DNA of 64,000 nucleotides, taken from Methanococcoides sp. GTDB taxonomy: Archaea; Halobacteriota; Methanosarcinia; Methanosarcinales; Methanosarcinaceae. The notes beneath the pieces were generated by a model. That model was not told the DNA's origin and ran no database searches. It saw only the letters and a list, made by a program, of their open reading frames with translations. Positions 1 through 9,833 of the stretch are shown one piece after another; the first letter of the stretch is position 1, and every line of letters starts with the position of its first letter. The position numbers were made by a program, and so were the translations under genes. The stretch spans positions 1 through 64,000 of the forward strand of contig JAIORD010000033.1 in the NCBI GenBank assembly GCA_021108275.1, in the 5' to 3' direction.

Positions 1-530
1 AACTTATCGAAATGATCCAATCGGCTTCACAATTTGCAAAACTTGAGAGTTCGGAAAATCTCAATCTCGAGTCACTGGAAATTGTGGAAGTAATCAATAA
101 TTCCATAGATATATTGGCAAACCAGGCAGCTGATAAAGAGATAGAAATAGAGTTTATCGAAGATAGAGACTATTTCGTTCTTGCTAACAATATCATTGAA
201 ACCGTGTTCACGAACATCATCTCGAACGCTATCAAATACAGCCCTGAAAAAACAAAGGTCATTATCGGGATAAAAGAGAACAATGTGCACACCGAGATTA
301 CGATCACTGACTCTGGAGAAGGTATTGATGACGCATATAAAAAGACGGTATTCGAACGTTTCGAACGTGTTAATAAGTCCGGTGTGAAAGGATCAGGACT
401 TGGACTTGCCATTGTCAAAAGAGCCATCGAATTGCACAAAGGAGAGGTGGGGGTAAGGGACAATCCTGAAGGCCAGGGTACTGTTTTTTGGATCAGGTTG
501 AATAAATTGTCCGAAAGGTCCTCCGAATAA
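1..530 (+). CDS. Sensor histidine kinase, C-terminal part (5' end outside window)
   Basis: The frame is open from base 3, so the gene begins upstream of the window. The first residues look like the second helix of a HisKA dimerisation domain. The rest is a HATPase_c domain: N box NIISNAIKYSPE, G1 box DSGEGIDDA, F box near VFERFERV, and G2 box GSGLGLAIVKRAIELHKG. It would autophosphorylate a histidine lying upstream and pass the phosphate to a response regulator that is not visible here. The sensor domain cannot be judged. A second kinase follows 158 bp downstream. Confidence 0.93.
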   Translation, partial: LIEMIQSASQFAKLESSENLNLESLEIVEVINNSIDILANQAADKEIEIEFIEDRDYFVLANNIIETVFTNIISNAIKYSPEKTKVIIGIKENNVHTEITITDSGEGIDDAYKKTVFERFERVNKSGVKGSGLGLAIVKRAIELHKGEVGVRDNPEGQGTVFWIRLNKLSERSSE

Positions 531-688
531 CTGCCAAAACTTATTAATTTGAGCAGCCCAATGTTAAATACGGGACTTATTGCAGAGACATAATTTTATA
601 AACATATTTCTGAACTTCCAATATGGATATTATCGAGCCTTCCAACGTTGGTTGTTGCAAAAACGAATGGTGTGTGGAGGTACCATAA

Positions 689-2584
689 ATGAAAAATGTA
701 CTTGACAAAATGCTTAGTAATCTGTACAAAGGTATATGGGCCGTTGATGCAAATAACAAATTCATTTATTTTAGTAAAGGGATGGAAGACATTACCGGAA
801 TTTCAGAAGAAAGGATAATCGGTAAAGATATTAAGGATTTCATGGAAGTTGCACAACTAAGCGTTGGTGACGAAACACATTTTACTGAGCTTTCCCTGCA
901 GGTAAAAGACAAACTAAAACCTACCAGATACCACTCCCTTTCATTCCTGACACCTGAAGGAAATCTCAACCTACTTAGTGGGCATATAATTCCAATGCTT
1001 AACGGTTCAGATAAATACACAGGGTTCATCTGCACCGTGGAAAGTATATCAGAACAAAATATCCGGGAAAAGACCTTCAAGGACATGATAACTTCAAAGA
1101 AAAAACTTGAAGAAATATATAAGAACAGTCCGGTAGTTGCTTTTCTCTGGACAGCTGAAAAGGACTGGCCGGTAGAATTTGTCTCCGACAACATTACACA
1201 GTTCGGATACACGCCGGAGGATTTTACTTCAGGGAATCTGATATTTGGTGATATAGTACACCCTGAAGACCTTGATTTTGTGCGTAATGATGTTACAAGA
1301 CTTGAAATTGAAGGTCGTCAATTCTTCTCAAAGGAATATAGGATACTGACCCGAGCAGGAGAAACGAGATGGGTCGCTGAAAGATCTTTACTGGCATCTG
1401 ATGAAGGTGGGAGACCATCTTACTACCAGGGAATAATTATCGATGTCACTGACAGAAAAATGGTCGAACAGACATTACTGGAGACTGAGAAAAAGTTCAG
1501 ATTAATATTCGAGAACTCTCCACTTGGCATCTTCACTTTTGATAAAGACGGAATAATAACTCATTGTAACGACAACATTGCAAAGATAATGGGTGCTTCA
1601 AAGGATAAGATCATTGGATTGAATATGTTGAGAGGCATCAAAGACCAAAAAATGAAAGACGCTGTTAAACAGGTGTTTGCAAGAAAGACAGGCCATTATG
1701 AAGGTAAATATGCATCAGCGATCAGCCAAAAGGTCACGCCCATCAAAGCAGATTATAGCCCGAACATCACGGAAGATGGCAGCATCCTTGGCGGGATCGG
1801 AGTCATTGAAGATATCACAGTTCGTATAGAATCAGAAGAGGCATTGAAAAAATATGCAGAAGATCTTGCCACTGCCAATGAGGAGCTAAAGAGCCTCGAC
1901 CAGATGAAAGACAGGTTCCTTTCAAATGTCAGCCATGAACTGAAAACACCACTTACATCCATCAAAGGATATACTGAACTCATTTATGACGAATCGCTTG
2001 GAACTTTGACCGAGCAGCAAAAAGAAATGGAAAGAACGGTCCTTAGAAATGCAAATCGATTAAAAAGACTTGTTGATTCCCTTCTCTACATAAGCAGAGT
2101 ACAGTCAGGCAATGTTCAATATCTGTTCGAACCGGTTTCTGTTGTAGAAATTGTCGAAATGACACTACAAGACCTTAAGATCCAGATAGAAGATAAGAAA
2201 CTAATTGTTGAGAAGGATATAGCCGATAACATCCCAATCATCAACGGAGACAGGGATAAGCTCACCGACATGCTGACCAATATAGTGGACAATTCCATAA
2301 AGTTCACACCTGAAAGTGGTTTGCTTAAATTTACCATTGAGGAAGAAGATGAATTCATCCACATTGTGTTAAAGGACAATGGTATTGGAATTCCACCCGA
2401 CATGATCCCCATGCTATTCCAGAGATTCTATCAGATCGATGCTTCAAGGACCCGCAAATATGGTGGCACAGGACTTGGACTTTATATATGTAAAGAGATA
2501 GTCACCGCTCACAAAGGGAAGATCTGGGTTAAAAGCGAAGGAGAGAACAAAGGTACAGAGATGCACATCCAGTTACCTAAATAA
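689..2584 (+). CDS. PAS-domain sensor histidine kinase
   Basis: 631 aa, no membrane segment seen, so probably cytoplasmic. Three PAS-like domains lie at about residues 5-120, 145-257 (with a PAC-like end) and 268-382. A short coiled linker leads to HisKA, where the phospho-accepting histidine is H416 in NVSHELKTPL. The ATPase domain shows the N box NIVDNSIKFTPE, DNGIGIPPDM and GGTGLGLYICKEIV. The start is the ATG preceded by GGAGGT. There is no receiver domain or response regulator beside it. The ligand sensed is unknown; multiple cytoplasmic PAS domains often sense redox state or small ligands. Confidence 0.93.
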   Translation: MKNVLDKMLSNLYKGIWAVDANNKFIYFSKGMEDITGISEERIIGKDIKDFMEVAQLSVGDETHFTELSLQVKDKLKPTRYHSLSFLTPEGNLNLLSGHIIPMLNGSDKYTGFICTVESISEQNIREKTFKDMITSKKKLEEIYKNSPVVAFLWTAEKDWPVEFVSDNITQFGYTPEDFTSGNLIFGDIVHPEDLDFVRNDVTRLEIEGRQFFSKEYRILTRAGETRWVAERSLLASDEGGRPSYYQGIIIDVTDRKMVEQTLLETEKKFRLIFENSPLGIFTFDKDGIITHCNDNIAKIMGASKDKIIGLNMLRGIKDQKMKDAVKQVFARKTGHYEGKYASAISQKVTPIKADYSPNITEDGSILGGIGVIEDITVRIESEEALKKYAEDLATANEELKSLDQMKDRFLSNVSHELKTPLTSIKGYTELIYDESLGTLTEQQKEMERTVLRNANRLKRLVDSLLYISRVQSGNVQYLFEPVSVVEIVEMTLQDLKIQIEDKKLIVEKDIADNIPIINGDRDKLTDMLTNIVDNSIKFTPESGLLKFTIEEEDEFIHIVLKDNGIGIPPDMIPMLFQRFYQIDASRTRKYGGTGLGLYICKEIVTAHKGKIWVKSEGENKGTEMHIQLPK

Positions 2585-2714
2585 GCATCATTCTTTTTTT
2601 AGCTAAGTTTACGGAATATTTTAAGAAACCGATTCGTTTTTAAGGTTTTGTGGCATACCACGCTACATAATCAGTGTATCCCATATATTTTAAAGATAAT
2701 TTAGAGGTATTCAA

Positions 2715-4190
2715 GTGAGCGATATTTTAAGAAGAGGGCGACTTGCATCTGTTCCTGATGAAGAGATAATTAATTTTACTTCATCGATGAACGCTGACAA
2801 ATGGATTTTCAAAGCAGATATCCTGGTAGATCTTGCACACACGATCATGCTCAAAGAGAGAAAGATCATCAAAGCAGAAGACTGCAAGAAGATACTGGAA
2901 GGTTTACTCACAATAAGAGAGGAGGGTATCGAAAAACTTGACCACACTTATGAAGATATCCACATTTCACTTGAATCAAGGCTCATTGATATGGTCGGGG
3001 AAGATACAGGTGGCAGAATGCATTCCGGTCGCTCACGAAATGATGAGGTAGCGACATGTATCCGACTCACGTTGAGAAATGAGCTGTTACTGCTCATGGA
3101 AGATCTTATCGCCCTAAGAAATACTCTTAACGACATCTCATCAGAGAATCTCGACACACTTATGCCGGGATTTACACACCTCCAGCATGCACAACCAACT
3201 ACCCTCGCCCATCACCTGACAGCCCATGCAAATGCCATAGGCCGTGATCTCGAACGTACGAGGGACTGCTATAAACGTGTGAACCTGAGCCCCCTTGGTG
3301 CAGCTGCCTTTGCATCCACAGGTTTTGATCTCGACCGAGAGAGGACATGTAAACTCCTTGGTTTCGATGGCCTGATCGAGAACTCAATGGATGCAGTAAG
3401 CTCACGTGATTTCCTTATAGAATCAGCATCCGTCTTTGCAAATCTTATGATAAACCTGAGCAAGATGGCAGAAGAGATCGTGATATGGTCCACCTCGGAG
3501 TTCGCATTCATCGAGCTGGATGATAGATATGCATCCACTTCATCCATAATGCCACAGAAGAAGAACCCGGACACCGCTGAGCTCCTGCGTGGAAAGAGCG
3601 GGGCTGCAATAGGTTCCTTAATGTCCCTTTTAGCCATCTGCAAAGCACTGCCTTTAAGCTACAATCGAGACCTCCAGGAAGCCACTCCGAACATCATGCG
3701 TTCCCTTGAGACCACAAGAGCATCGGTCAGGATCATGAACGGCATGATGGCCACCATGAGTATAAACAAGGAAAATATGGCAGGCCTTGCAACTGCAGGA
3801 TTCACAACAGCCACCGAACTTGCAGATACAATGGTACGTGTATGTGACATACCATTCAGGACCGCACACCAGATAGTAGGCGTGCTTGCCCGCGGAAACG
3901 GGGAACCAACTCTCGGAGAGATAGATGCGGTCGCACACAATGTCATAGGTGAAAGCCTAAGCTCCAGAGGTCTTACAGAAGACATGGTAGAGGAAGCACT
4001 TGATCCGATACTCAATGTAAGTAAGAGAAGTGTTATCGGCGGTCCATCTCCGGACAGTATGGAACGGCTCATAGAAAGCTCAAGGGAAAGAATAGCCAAC
4101 GATACAGAGATCCTCGAGTCCCTTATAGCTAACCGGGACAGTGCGATCGAAGGCCTCTTTTGTGAAGTTGAAAAATGCATAGATGTGTGA
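2715..4190 (+). CDS. argH: Argininosuccinate lyase
   Basis: 491 aa, last step of arginine synthesis: argininosuccinate to arginine plus fumarate. The family signature SSIMPQKKNPD lies near residue 280, with the usual N-terminal FTSSMNADKW region and GRMHSGRSRNDEVAT. The start is GTG, preceded by AGAGGT. It is a fumarase/aspartase-fold tetrameric enzyme of the cytoplasm. argF, which makes the citrulline used earlier in the pathway, is also in this window near 41.6 kb, but there is no arg operon. gatD follows 31 bp downstream. Confidence 0.96.
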   Translation: MSDILRRGRLASVPDEEIINFTSSMNADKWIFKADILVDLAHTIMLKERKIIKAEDCKKILEGLLTIREEGIEKLDHTYEDIHISLESRLIDMVGEDTGGRMHSGRSRNDEVATCIRLTLRNELLLLMEDLIALRNTLNDISSENLDTLMPGFTHLQHAQPTTLAHHLTAHANAIGRDLERTRDCYKRVNLSPLGAAAFASTGFDLDRERTCKLLGFDGLIENSMDAVSSRDFLIESASVFANLMINLSKMAEEIVIWSTSEFAFIELDDRYASTSSIMPQKKNPDTAELLRGKSGAAIGSLMSLLAICKALPLSYNRDLQEATPNIMRSLETTRASVRIMNGMMATMSINKENMAGLATAGFTTATELADTMVRVCDIPFRTAHQIVGVLARGNGEPTLGEIDAVAHNVIGESLSSRGLTEDMVEEALDPILNVSKRSVIGGPSPDSMERLIESSRERIANDTEILESLIANRDSAIEGLFCEVEKCIDV

Positions 4191-4221
4191 TATATTACAA
4201 TTATTTTGATGAGTGATCATA

Positions 4222-5469
4222 ATGGATTTTGAACTTGGCGACAGAATAAGGATAGAAAAGGACGGGAATACCTATGAAGGCGTTGTGATGCCTTCGAATA
4301 CTGACCATATTGTCGTAAAGATGGTAAGCGGCTATAATGCAGGAGTTGATCCCGAAGGAGCGAGCATAACGCTTCTCGAGAAAGCAGGACCAAAAAATGC
4401 TCCAAAGGCTAAGCCTGACAAGGCAAAAGGACAAAAGAAGTTGCCCAAGGTGACCATACTTTCCACAGGCGGGACCATTGCCAGCAAGGTAGATTACCGT
4501 ACAGGAGCGGTCACTGCACAGTTCTCCGCAGACGATATCGTTGATGCGATACCGGAATTGACAGAGATAGCAGATATCAATGGAAGGGTACTCTACAACA
4601 TTCTGTCCGAAAACATGAAAGCAGAGTACTGGACAGAACTTGCAGGAGCTGTAGCCGAAGAGATAGAGAATGGTGCAAAGGGCATAATCATTGCACATGG
4701 TACTGACACCATGATGTATTCAGCAGCAGCACTATCTTTTATGCTGAAGACCCCAGTACCGGTAGTCTTTGTCGGTTCCCAGAGAAGTGCAGACAGACCA
4801 AGCAGTGATAATGCCATGAACGCCATCTGTGCAGCAAAGGTTGCTGTCAGCGATATTGCAGAGGTCTGTGTTGTCATGCACGACACCACCAACGATGACA
4901 GATGTGCCATCCATTTTGGAACGAAGGTCAGGAAAATGCACACCTCAAGAAGAGATGCATTCCAGTCCATCAACTCAGACCCGATAGGCTACATCGACCA
5001 TTCGACCCATAAGATAGAGACGATACTTCCATTTTCAAAACGCGGTAGCCAAAAACTTGAGCTAAAGAACACCCTTGAACCAAGATGCGCCCTTGTAAAG
5101 TTCGTTCCGGGTGCTGATCCAGATATTCTTTCCTACTATATTGATTCAGGATACAAAGGCCTCGTCATAGAAGGGACCGGACTGGGACATGTTTCAACCG
5201 ACTGGATCCCGAACATCAAGCGTGCCAATGAGAGTGGAATTCCGATAATAATGACATCCCAGTGCCTGAACGGTCGTGTCTGTGACAGAGTATATGATAC
5301 TGGCAGGGATATTCTAAAAGCAGGTGCAATCGAAGGCGATGATATGCTTCCCGAAGTCGCATTGGTAAAACTTATGTGGGCTTTAGGACAGAGCGATGAT
5401 TTCGAAGAAGTTAAAGATATGATGAGATCAAACATTGGTCATGAAATGACCGATAGCACATTGAAGTGA
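4222..5469 (+). CDS. gatD: Glutamyl-tRNA(Gln) amidotransferase subunit D
   Basis: Archaeal GatD, the asparaginase-like subunit that releases ammonia from glutamine for GatE, which amidates Glu-tRNA(Gln). An N-terminal beta-barrel of about 75 residues ([20 protein letters not shown]) is joined by a Lys/Ala-rich linker to an L-asparaginase domain with STGGTIAS (catalytic Thr), [10 protein letters not shown] and [17 protein letters not shown] chose the ATG at 4222 over the in-frame GTG at 4213 because the sequence GAGTGAT sits just before it. gatE is not in the window. A T-rich stretch after the stop (about 5485-5495) may end transcription. Confidence 0.95.
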   Translation: MDFELGDRIRIEKDGNTYEGVVMPSNTDHIVVKMVSGYNAGVDPEGASITLLEKAGPKNAPKAKPDKAKGQKKLPKVTILSTGGTIASKVDYRTGAVTAQFSADDIVDAIPELTEIADINGRVLYNILSENMKAEYWTELAGAVAEEIENGAKGIIIAHGTDTMMYSAAALSFMLKTPVPVVFVGSQRSADRPSSDNAMNAICAAKVAVSDIAEVCVVMHDTTNDDRCAIHFGTKVRKMHTSRRDAFQSINSDPIGYIDHSTHKIETILPFSKRGSQKLELKNTLEPRCALVKFVPGADPDILSYYIDSGYKGLVIEGTGLGHVSTDWIPNIKRANESGIPIIMTSQCLNGRVCDRVYDTGRDILKAGAIEGDDMLPEVALVKLMWALGQSDDFEEVKDMMRSNIGHEMTDSTLK

Positions 5470-5523
5470 AAGATATCGCTTCAATCTTTTTTTAGAATAA
5501 TAATTTAAAAAAAGAAAGATATT

Positions 5524-5539
5524 GGCGCAGTCATGCGCC
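5524..5539 (-). terminator. Terminator hairpin of left pilin body
   Basis: GGCGCAGTCATGCGCC forms a 6-bp stem with a 4-base loop just past the minus-strand stop codon. On the minus strand a T-rich run follows. A homologous hairpin lies behind the right-hand pilin at 15032-15047. Confidence 0.6.
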
Positions 5540-5555
5540 ATGTTCTTTAAAGATT

Positions 5556-6005
5556 TTAGAACCTTACTTCGAGGTCAGCAATCATCTGCTGAGTTGCAAC
5601 ATCGACAATCTTGATAACTCCTGTTGTGCTTGTAGCCTTGAGATCTTGGTTTGAACCACTAGTATTCTCAGCGCTGTCAAGGAAGTAAATAGAGTTTTCT
5701 TTAATGAGGTATAGCGAATCACCAGCTTCGAATCTAGTTTCATCGATAGTGTCCATTGTTGCACCAAGAGTTACGGGAGTGCCATCAAAGGTAATCCTTG
5801 AGCTAGTTGTATTAACTACTACTGCATCCCCGCCCTGATGCTCAATTACGGCACCATTTACGGAATCGATTGTTGCTGCACTTGCCTTAACGCTTGCCTG
5901 TGGTGCAACTTCAGGTGCTCCCATTCCAAACACGAATGCTGCAATGACAGCAGCAAGGATAACAGTGATAGCGACCATCAGGATAACACCGATGACCGGA
6001 GACAT
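5556..6005 (-). CDS. Type IV pilin body lacking its leader (displaced copy)
   Basis: 149 aa beginning directly at the pilin hydrophobic domain (SPVIGVILMVAITVILAAVIA), followed by a variable C-terminal body. Archaeal pilins of the Pilin_N family (formerly DUF1628) normally have a short charged class III leader cut by a prepilin peptidase. Here the leader is missing: the reading frame meets foreign sequence at 6005, and ATG replaces the GTG (Val) codon found in the intact copy at 15.5 kb. No ribosome site or pilin-type leader precedes it, so it is probably silent. Its first 84 bp are identical to bases 15426-15509. Joining it to the leader at 15510-15540 would restore a complete pilin in frame. 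Confidence 0.8.
   Translation of the reverse strand: MSPVIGVILMVAITVILAAVIAAFVFGMGAPEVAPQASVKASAATIDSVNGAVIEHQGGDAVVVNTTSSRITFDGTPVTLGATMDTIDETRFEAGDSLYLIKENSIYFLDSAENTSGSNQDLKATSTTGVIKIVDVATQQMIADLEVRF
5921..6004. repeat. Left 84-bp direct repeat, putative attL
   Basis: This stretch is identical base for base to 15426-15509. It encodes the conserved N-terminal helix of a type IV pilin. Identity stops abruptly at 6005 on the element side, while homology fades gradually on the pilin-body side. An integrase gene starts 92 bp inside the element. The true crossover could be anywhere within the 84 bp. Confidence 0.75.
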
Positions 6006-6095
6006 AACGATTCTTAAGCCTTATTTTGCTTATTAAAGGTAGCTTTGACCATATTTTCCCACATAATCACCTTAAAATAAATTAAAGGTGAAAAC

Positions 6096-6941
6096 ATGGC
6101 AAAGGAAGCAATGAAAAATTTAAGTGCATATGTAACGTATGAAGATTTTTTGAAACTCGAAAAAGCTGCTAAAGAGTATGAGGAAAGTACAGTATTAAAA
6201 AAAGCAAGAGCTGGAGAGTATTCATTATTAATTCGGATACTATTTTTCACAGGTGCACGGATTGCAGAAGTGGTCGGTAATCCAAGAAGAGTTTTTACAC
6301 AATGCTTATTCCCAACTAACAATAAAAGGAAAGGAAACTGTCCAAAATGGAGTAAGGTAAGAGATGATGCCGTTTGTATCGATGCTGAATGTAAATATTT
6401 TGCAACCTATGTTCAGAAAGAGCATCATGGAATACGTGTTAAAGATATAAGCAAAGATAGACTTATAGCGGTCTACGGAAAAAATGTAAAATCAAATGAA
6501 TTGAAACCAAGAACGGTCATAATCGACAGCAAAACATTTGAACTAATCCAAGAGCATATCAAGAAACATGGTTTAAAACCAAATGATAAAATAATAAATC
6601 TCAATGAAAATGGTTCAAAAATATTCATTGAAAAACTCAGGAAACGAGTAGATATGCCATGGATATCGGCTCATAAATTCAGGCATGGTCACGCTATTTA
6701 CTGCATCCAAGGGGGAATGGACATAAGAACCCTTCAACAACAATTAGGGCATGCAGATTTGGGAACTACAGCAGTATATTTACAGTTCGCTGTTGATGAT
6801 AGAAAAAAGGTCTACGATAAAGTTTTCTGTTCAAAACCAAATCATATAAAGGTTCAATGTCCGAGCTGTGGATTTTCTTTTAGATTGAAGAAAACCCGAG
6901 AAATTGAATTTGAAGATAAACTCCGAACAATTTTTGATTAA
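6096..6941 (+). CDS. Tyrosine recombinase/integrase next to attL
   Basis: 281 aa. Phage-integrase catalytic domain: Arg I in TGARIAEV (R55), H-x-x-R in SAHKFRHGHAIY, and LGHADLGTTAVYLQF carrying the second His and the likely nucleophilic Tyr. Two cysteine-containing segments are unusual: a CPKW...CIDAEC insert after the first Arg, and a CPSCGF half zinc ribbon near the C-terminus. The start ATG follows GGTGA. Its position, transcribed inward from the edge of the pilin att repeat, makes it the best candidate for the enzyme that recombines the pilin sequence. Confidence 0.88.
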   Translation: MAKEAMKNLSAYVTYEDFLKLEKAAKEYEESTVLKKARAGEYSLLIRILFFTGARIAEVVGNPRRVFTQCLFPTNNKRKGNCPKWSKVRDDAVCIDAECKYFATYVQKEHHGIRVKDISKDRLIAVYGKNVKSNELKPRTVIIDSKTFELIQEHIKKHGLKPNDKIINLNENGSKIFIEKLRKRVDMPWISAHKFRHGHAIYCIQGGMDIRTLQQQLGHADLGTTAVYLQFAVDDRKKVYDKVFCSKPNHIKVQCPSCGFSFRLKKTREIEFEDKLRTIFD

Positions 6942-7004
6942 ATGAGGGATTATGATGTTGTTCCAGAAAAGATTTTAAAAGATACCCCACGTATCTTTTT
7001 TATA

Positions 7005-8186
7005 TCATTTGTCTTGCGGCAATATCCGAACTTGTCGTTGTCGATTATTTATAGGTCGTTTGTTCGACCTATTAAATCCACTATAGTTGCTATTAGTTCG
7101 ATTTAGTTTATTTACAACTTTATTATATTCAGTTAATGTAAGCTCTTTTATATCGTAACTTTCAGCTTTAGGATTGTTCGGATTACGTGTATAATAGAAT
7201 CCTACACCATTCGAAGTTGGTGAACAGGCTAAATACAATGGTTTATTTTTAGTCATTTCAGCAAATTCAACATATTCAGCATCTTTGTTTTTGACATAAC
7301 TTCCAGCAGAAGTTTTAGACATTAATCTAATCTGACCTACTTTAAAGACCATATCTTTCATGTTTTTATGAACAAGCATACGGACAAAACGATGCGTAAT
7401 TTGGTCAAAATCATCTTCCGATACTTCCTGTCCAACTTTTTCTACAAGAACAGAATGATATTTTACATCAGTAGATTTTGTAGATTTACCAGATGACGAA
7501 GTGACTGTTTTCTCAACTATTGTGAATTTACCTTTTTCTTGTTGCAGGTTATGTTCCAAATCTGATTTTTCATCTTTTAATTTTTCAATCGTGGAATCCT
7601 TTTCTGCAAGTTGTCTTTTAAGTTCAACAACATTGAGTTTGTCTGTTGTTTCATCAGATTTATCATCCGCAGGTCTGTCGTTCTCATCTCCCAAATCACG
7701 ACCAACTGGCTTTTCAACGACTTGTATACTATGACTGCCATCACCTTCGGTATTTACAAAATGATGTTGTATATACTGATTCTCCCATTCTTCATGTTCT
7801 TCTCTTTGTTTACGTCTATAATATAGGGGGTCATTTATCGCTTTTTGAACACCATTATCATTAAGAATATATCTGTATGAACCTCGTTTCCCGATACGGT
7901 TCACGTACTGTAATTCTGGCTTGATGATTCTCCTACCATTTTCTGTTACAGCACCATTCGCATATTTTGACAGATTACTTTTGAAAGTGGTTAATTTTCC
8001 TTTATAATCACACAAATTATAAAGCTGATTTAATTTTAATCCATTCGGGTGATTCAATGAAACTGTCAAAATTTCTTGCTTTGCTTCACAATCCCTATCA
8101 AAATATTTGAGAGATTTTTTACTCTCTTCTTTCTCTTGATTTTCAATTCCCACGCATATTTCATTCCCCATTCTTTCATTAAACAT
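7005..8186 (-). CDS. HTH and coiled-coil protein of unknown function
   Basis: 393 aa. The N-terminal third (about residues 35-120) looks like a winged-helix region, with text such as RIGKRGSYRYILNDNGVQ, the beta-wing pattern of DNA-binding domains. A coiled coil follows at roughly 190-225 (ELKRQLAEKDSTIEKLKDEK). The C-terminal 170 residues are a mixed-charge domain I do not recognise. The start is supported by GGTGA upstream. A plausible role is control or maintenance of the element, but nothing in the sequence proves it. Confidence 0.7.
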   Translation of the reverse strand: MFNERMGNEICVGIENQEKEESKKSLKYFDRDCEAKQEILTVSLNHPNGLKLNQLYNLCDYKGKLTTFKSNLSKYANGAVTENGRRIIKPELQYVNRIGKRGSYRYILNDNGVQKAINDPLYYRRKQREEHEEWENQYIQHHFVNTEGDGSHSIQVVEKPVGRDLGDENDRPADDKSDETTDKLNVVELKRQLAEKDSTIEKLKDEKSDLEHNLQQEKGKFTIVEKTVTSSSGKSTKSTDVKYHSVLVEKVGQEVSEDDFDQITHRFVRMLVHKNMKDMVFKVGQIRLMSKTSAGSYVKNKDAEYVEFAEMTKNKPLYLACSPTSNGVGFYYTRNPNNPKAESYDIKELTLTEYNKVVNKLNRTNSNYSGFNRSNKRPINNRQRQVRILPQDK

Positions 8187-8488
8187 AATTTTTCACCTTC
8201 ATTTTCACCTTTGTTTTTACTCGTAAGTTTGTCCTTGACCATGAGTTGCCGTCTATGTACAGCAACTCCTATGTGTAGGGGTAAATCAATCCAAATTTCG
8301 AAAAAGTAGGACAGATTGCATCTCAATTTCAAAGAACAAAACTACTATCAGTAGTCAAATTATAGACCATAGACTTTTTATTCAGCTTCTTTGACATTTG
8401 GCATCGGTATATCCCTCAACTATTACACCAAATTTCCAATATTTTTATATAATTATTATAATGGAAATAGTAATTTCAATGGTTGAAG
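8187..8488. other. Intergenic stretch between HTH protein and second integrase
   Basis: About 300 bp with no gene I can support. It holds the ribosome site and probable promoter of the minus-strand HTH gene and, at its right end, the 21-bp direct repeat. Confidence 0.6.
8423..8443. repeat. 21-bp direct repeat, copy A
   Basis: TTACACCAAATTTCCAATATT is repeated exactly at 8489-8509, where it forms the last codons and stop of the integrase gene. This copy lies 46 bp beyond that gene's end. Confidence 0.7.
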
Positions 8489-9109
8489 TTACACCAAATT
8501 TCCAATATTATCATTAATTTTTTCCATCTCTCTATTAATGTCTGCCACAGATACATCCAGATACTTCATAGTGGTGGATAGGTTCTTGTGTCGTAGATAT
8601 TTACTCACAAATGGTAGCGGTAGCCCTCTATCCAAAAGATGTTCCGCCCGTGACCTTCTCATGGTATGCGTACCAAATTTTCGATTTAAACCAACATCTG
8701 CACCTATACTATTGATTACCTTATAGACGTGAGAACGATGTACTTGCTTGGACTTTTGCGAATACATTATATAATCAGATGGTTTCAAATCAGAATGTTC
8801 GCAGTATCGCTTTATTCTCTTTAAAATACGAATGTCACATGGTGCTTTTTGAAGTTCAGAAATGTCCTTTCCCTTTCCACCCCACACATCAATGCATTGG
8901 TTCTCGAAATTCAAATCGAGAACTCGCACATTTCGGGCTTCACTAACCCGCAATGCTGGTACGTATAACAAAATGAGCCACATTTCCCATTTTTCTGAAA
9001 TATCAGGCTTATTCAACATTAGTTCAAGTTCTTCTTCACGTAGCCATTGTTTGCTATATCTTGTAAGTGGTTTATACTTTTTAGCAACAGATTTTTTATT
9101 ATATTTCAT
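8489..9109 (-). CDS. Tyrosine recombinase (XerC/D-like), second of the element
   Basis: 206 aa, short for the family (core-binding domain reduced). Catalytic residues visible: Arg in ALRVSEARNV, Lys in WGGKGKD, H-x-x-R in GTHTMRRSRAEH, His in YLRHKNLSTT and Tyr in MKYLDVS. It is a clear homologue of the integrase at 45123-45698 in the other island; they share long blocks such as YVPALRVSEA and RIKRYCEHSDLKPS/RIKRYAEHSDLKPS. Its last seven codons and stop are duplicated as a direct repeat just downstream. Confidence 0.88.
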   Translation of the reverse strand: MKYNKKSVAKKYKPLTRYSKQWLREEELELMLNKPDISEKWEMWLILLYVPALRVSEARNVRVLDLNFENQCIDVWGGKGKDISELQKAPCDIRILKRIKRYCEHSDLKPSDYIMYSQKSKQVHRSHVYKVINSIGADVGLNRKFGTHTMRRSRAEHLLDRGLPLPFVSKYLRHKNLSTTMKYLDVSVADINREMEKINDNIGNLV

Positions 9110-9433
9110 AATATATAAAAAGCAACAGATGTTTATAAAGGTTGCCTTTTCACTGTAAACTGTTTGAGTGCATCATCTGCCGATGGTGAAAATGAAAATT
9201 GACAAAACGATTATTTATTGATAAGAATACATTGTAATCCTTATGTTGCATTGTATAACTGTTATACAAAATAATGAAACATTGTAGATTTAACAATAAT
9301 TATTGTCATAGAAGCGATTTAAGAGTATTTTTGAGTTAATGATATAAATTCATCAGTTTGCAAATCAAATCGCAAATTCGGGCGGATTTTCACGATGTGA
9401 TGGAGAAGATAAAGGATATAGATTTGGTCTGAC
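9110..9433. other. Intergenic stretch, no supported gene
   Basis: About 320 AT-rich bases. A short open stretch before 9431 (ending in a TGA) reads like the end of a helical peptide but lacks a start codon with a ribosome site. I see nothing else. Confidence 0.4.
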
Positions 9434-9643
9434 GTGGAAAAATGCGTCAGATTTCAATCTTTTTTTGTGATTGGTGTAAATTGTGTCAATGATTGTTTTG
9501 ATGAGTGTAAAAGGCTTCTTTTGGGTTTATCAACAGGATATGTAGAAGCCGCCCGAACAATGCAGATACCAACATCGACCATGTACAAATATCGTGATAT
9601 TTGGATGAAACAGGATAAATTGGAGAAGGTTAAAAGCATCTAA
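9434..9643 (+). CDS. Small HTH-like ORF, doubtful
   Basis: 69 aa with a GTG start. The C-terminal part (GYVEAARTMQIPTSTMYKYRD) reads like a helix-turn-helix of the transposase or resolvase type. No ribosome site is convincing, and the first 25 residues are not protein-like. It may be a fragment of a larger gene cut by the neighbouring inverted-repeat element. Confidence 0.3.
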   Translation: MEKCVRFQSFFVIGVNCVNDCFDECKRLLLGLSTGYVEAARTMQIPTSTMYKYRDIWMKQDKLEKVKSI

Positions 9644-9647
9644 AATA

Positions 9648-9779
9648 GGCTCTGTAGAAATCCTCGATATTCGGACACTAATCCAATTTGAAAAGATTAT
9701 GGGATGTGTTGCATGATGTTGGAATATAATTCCAATTCCAGTCTATATATGTTGATTTTGATAGGTTTTCTACAGAGCC
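9648..9779. mobile_element. MITE-like element of 132 bp
   Basis: It is bounded by near-perfect inverted repeats: GGCTCTGTAGAAATCC at the left and GGTTTTCTACAGAGCC at the right (15 of 16 pair). There is no coding capacity. The terminal sequence resembles ends of insertion sequences, so a transposase elsewhere in the genome may mobilise it. No clear target duplication is visible. Confidence 0.65.
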
Positions 9780-9833
9780 AAAAAATGAAAACATTTATAT
9801 AATTTTACAATAAAGTGAGTCTTGGTTTTTCAT

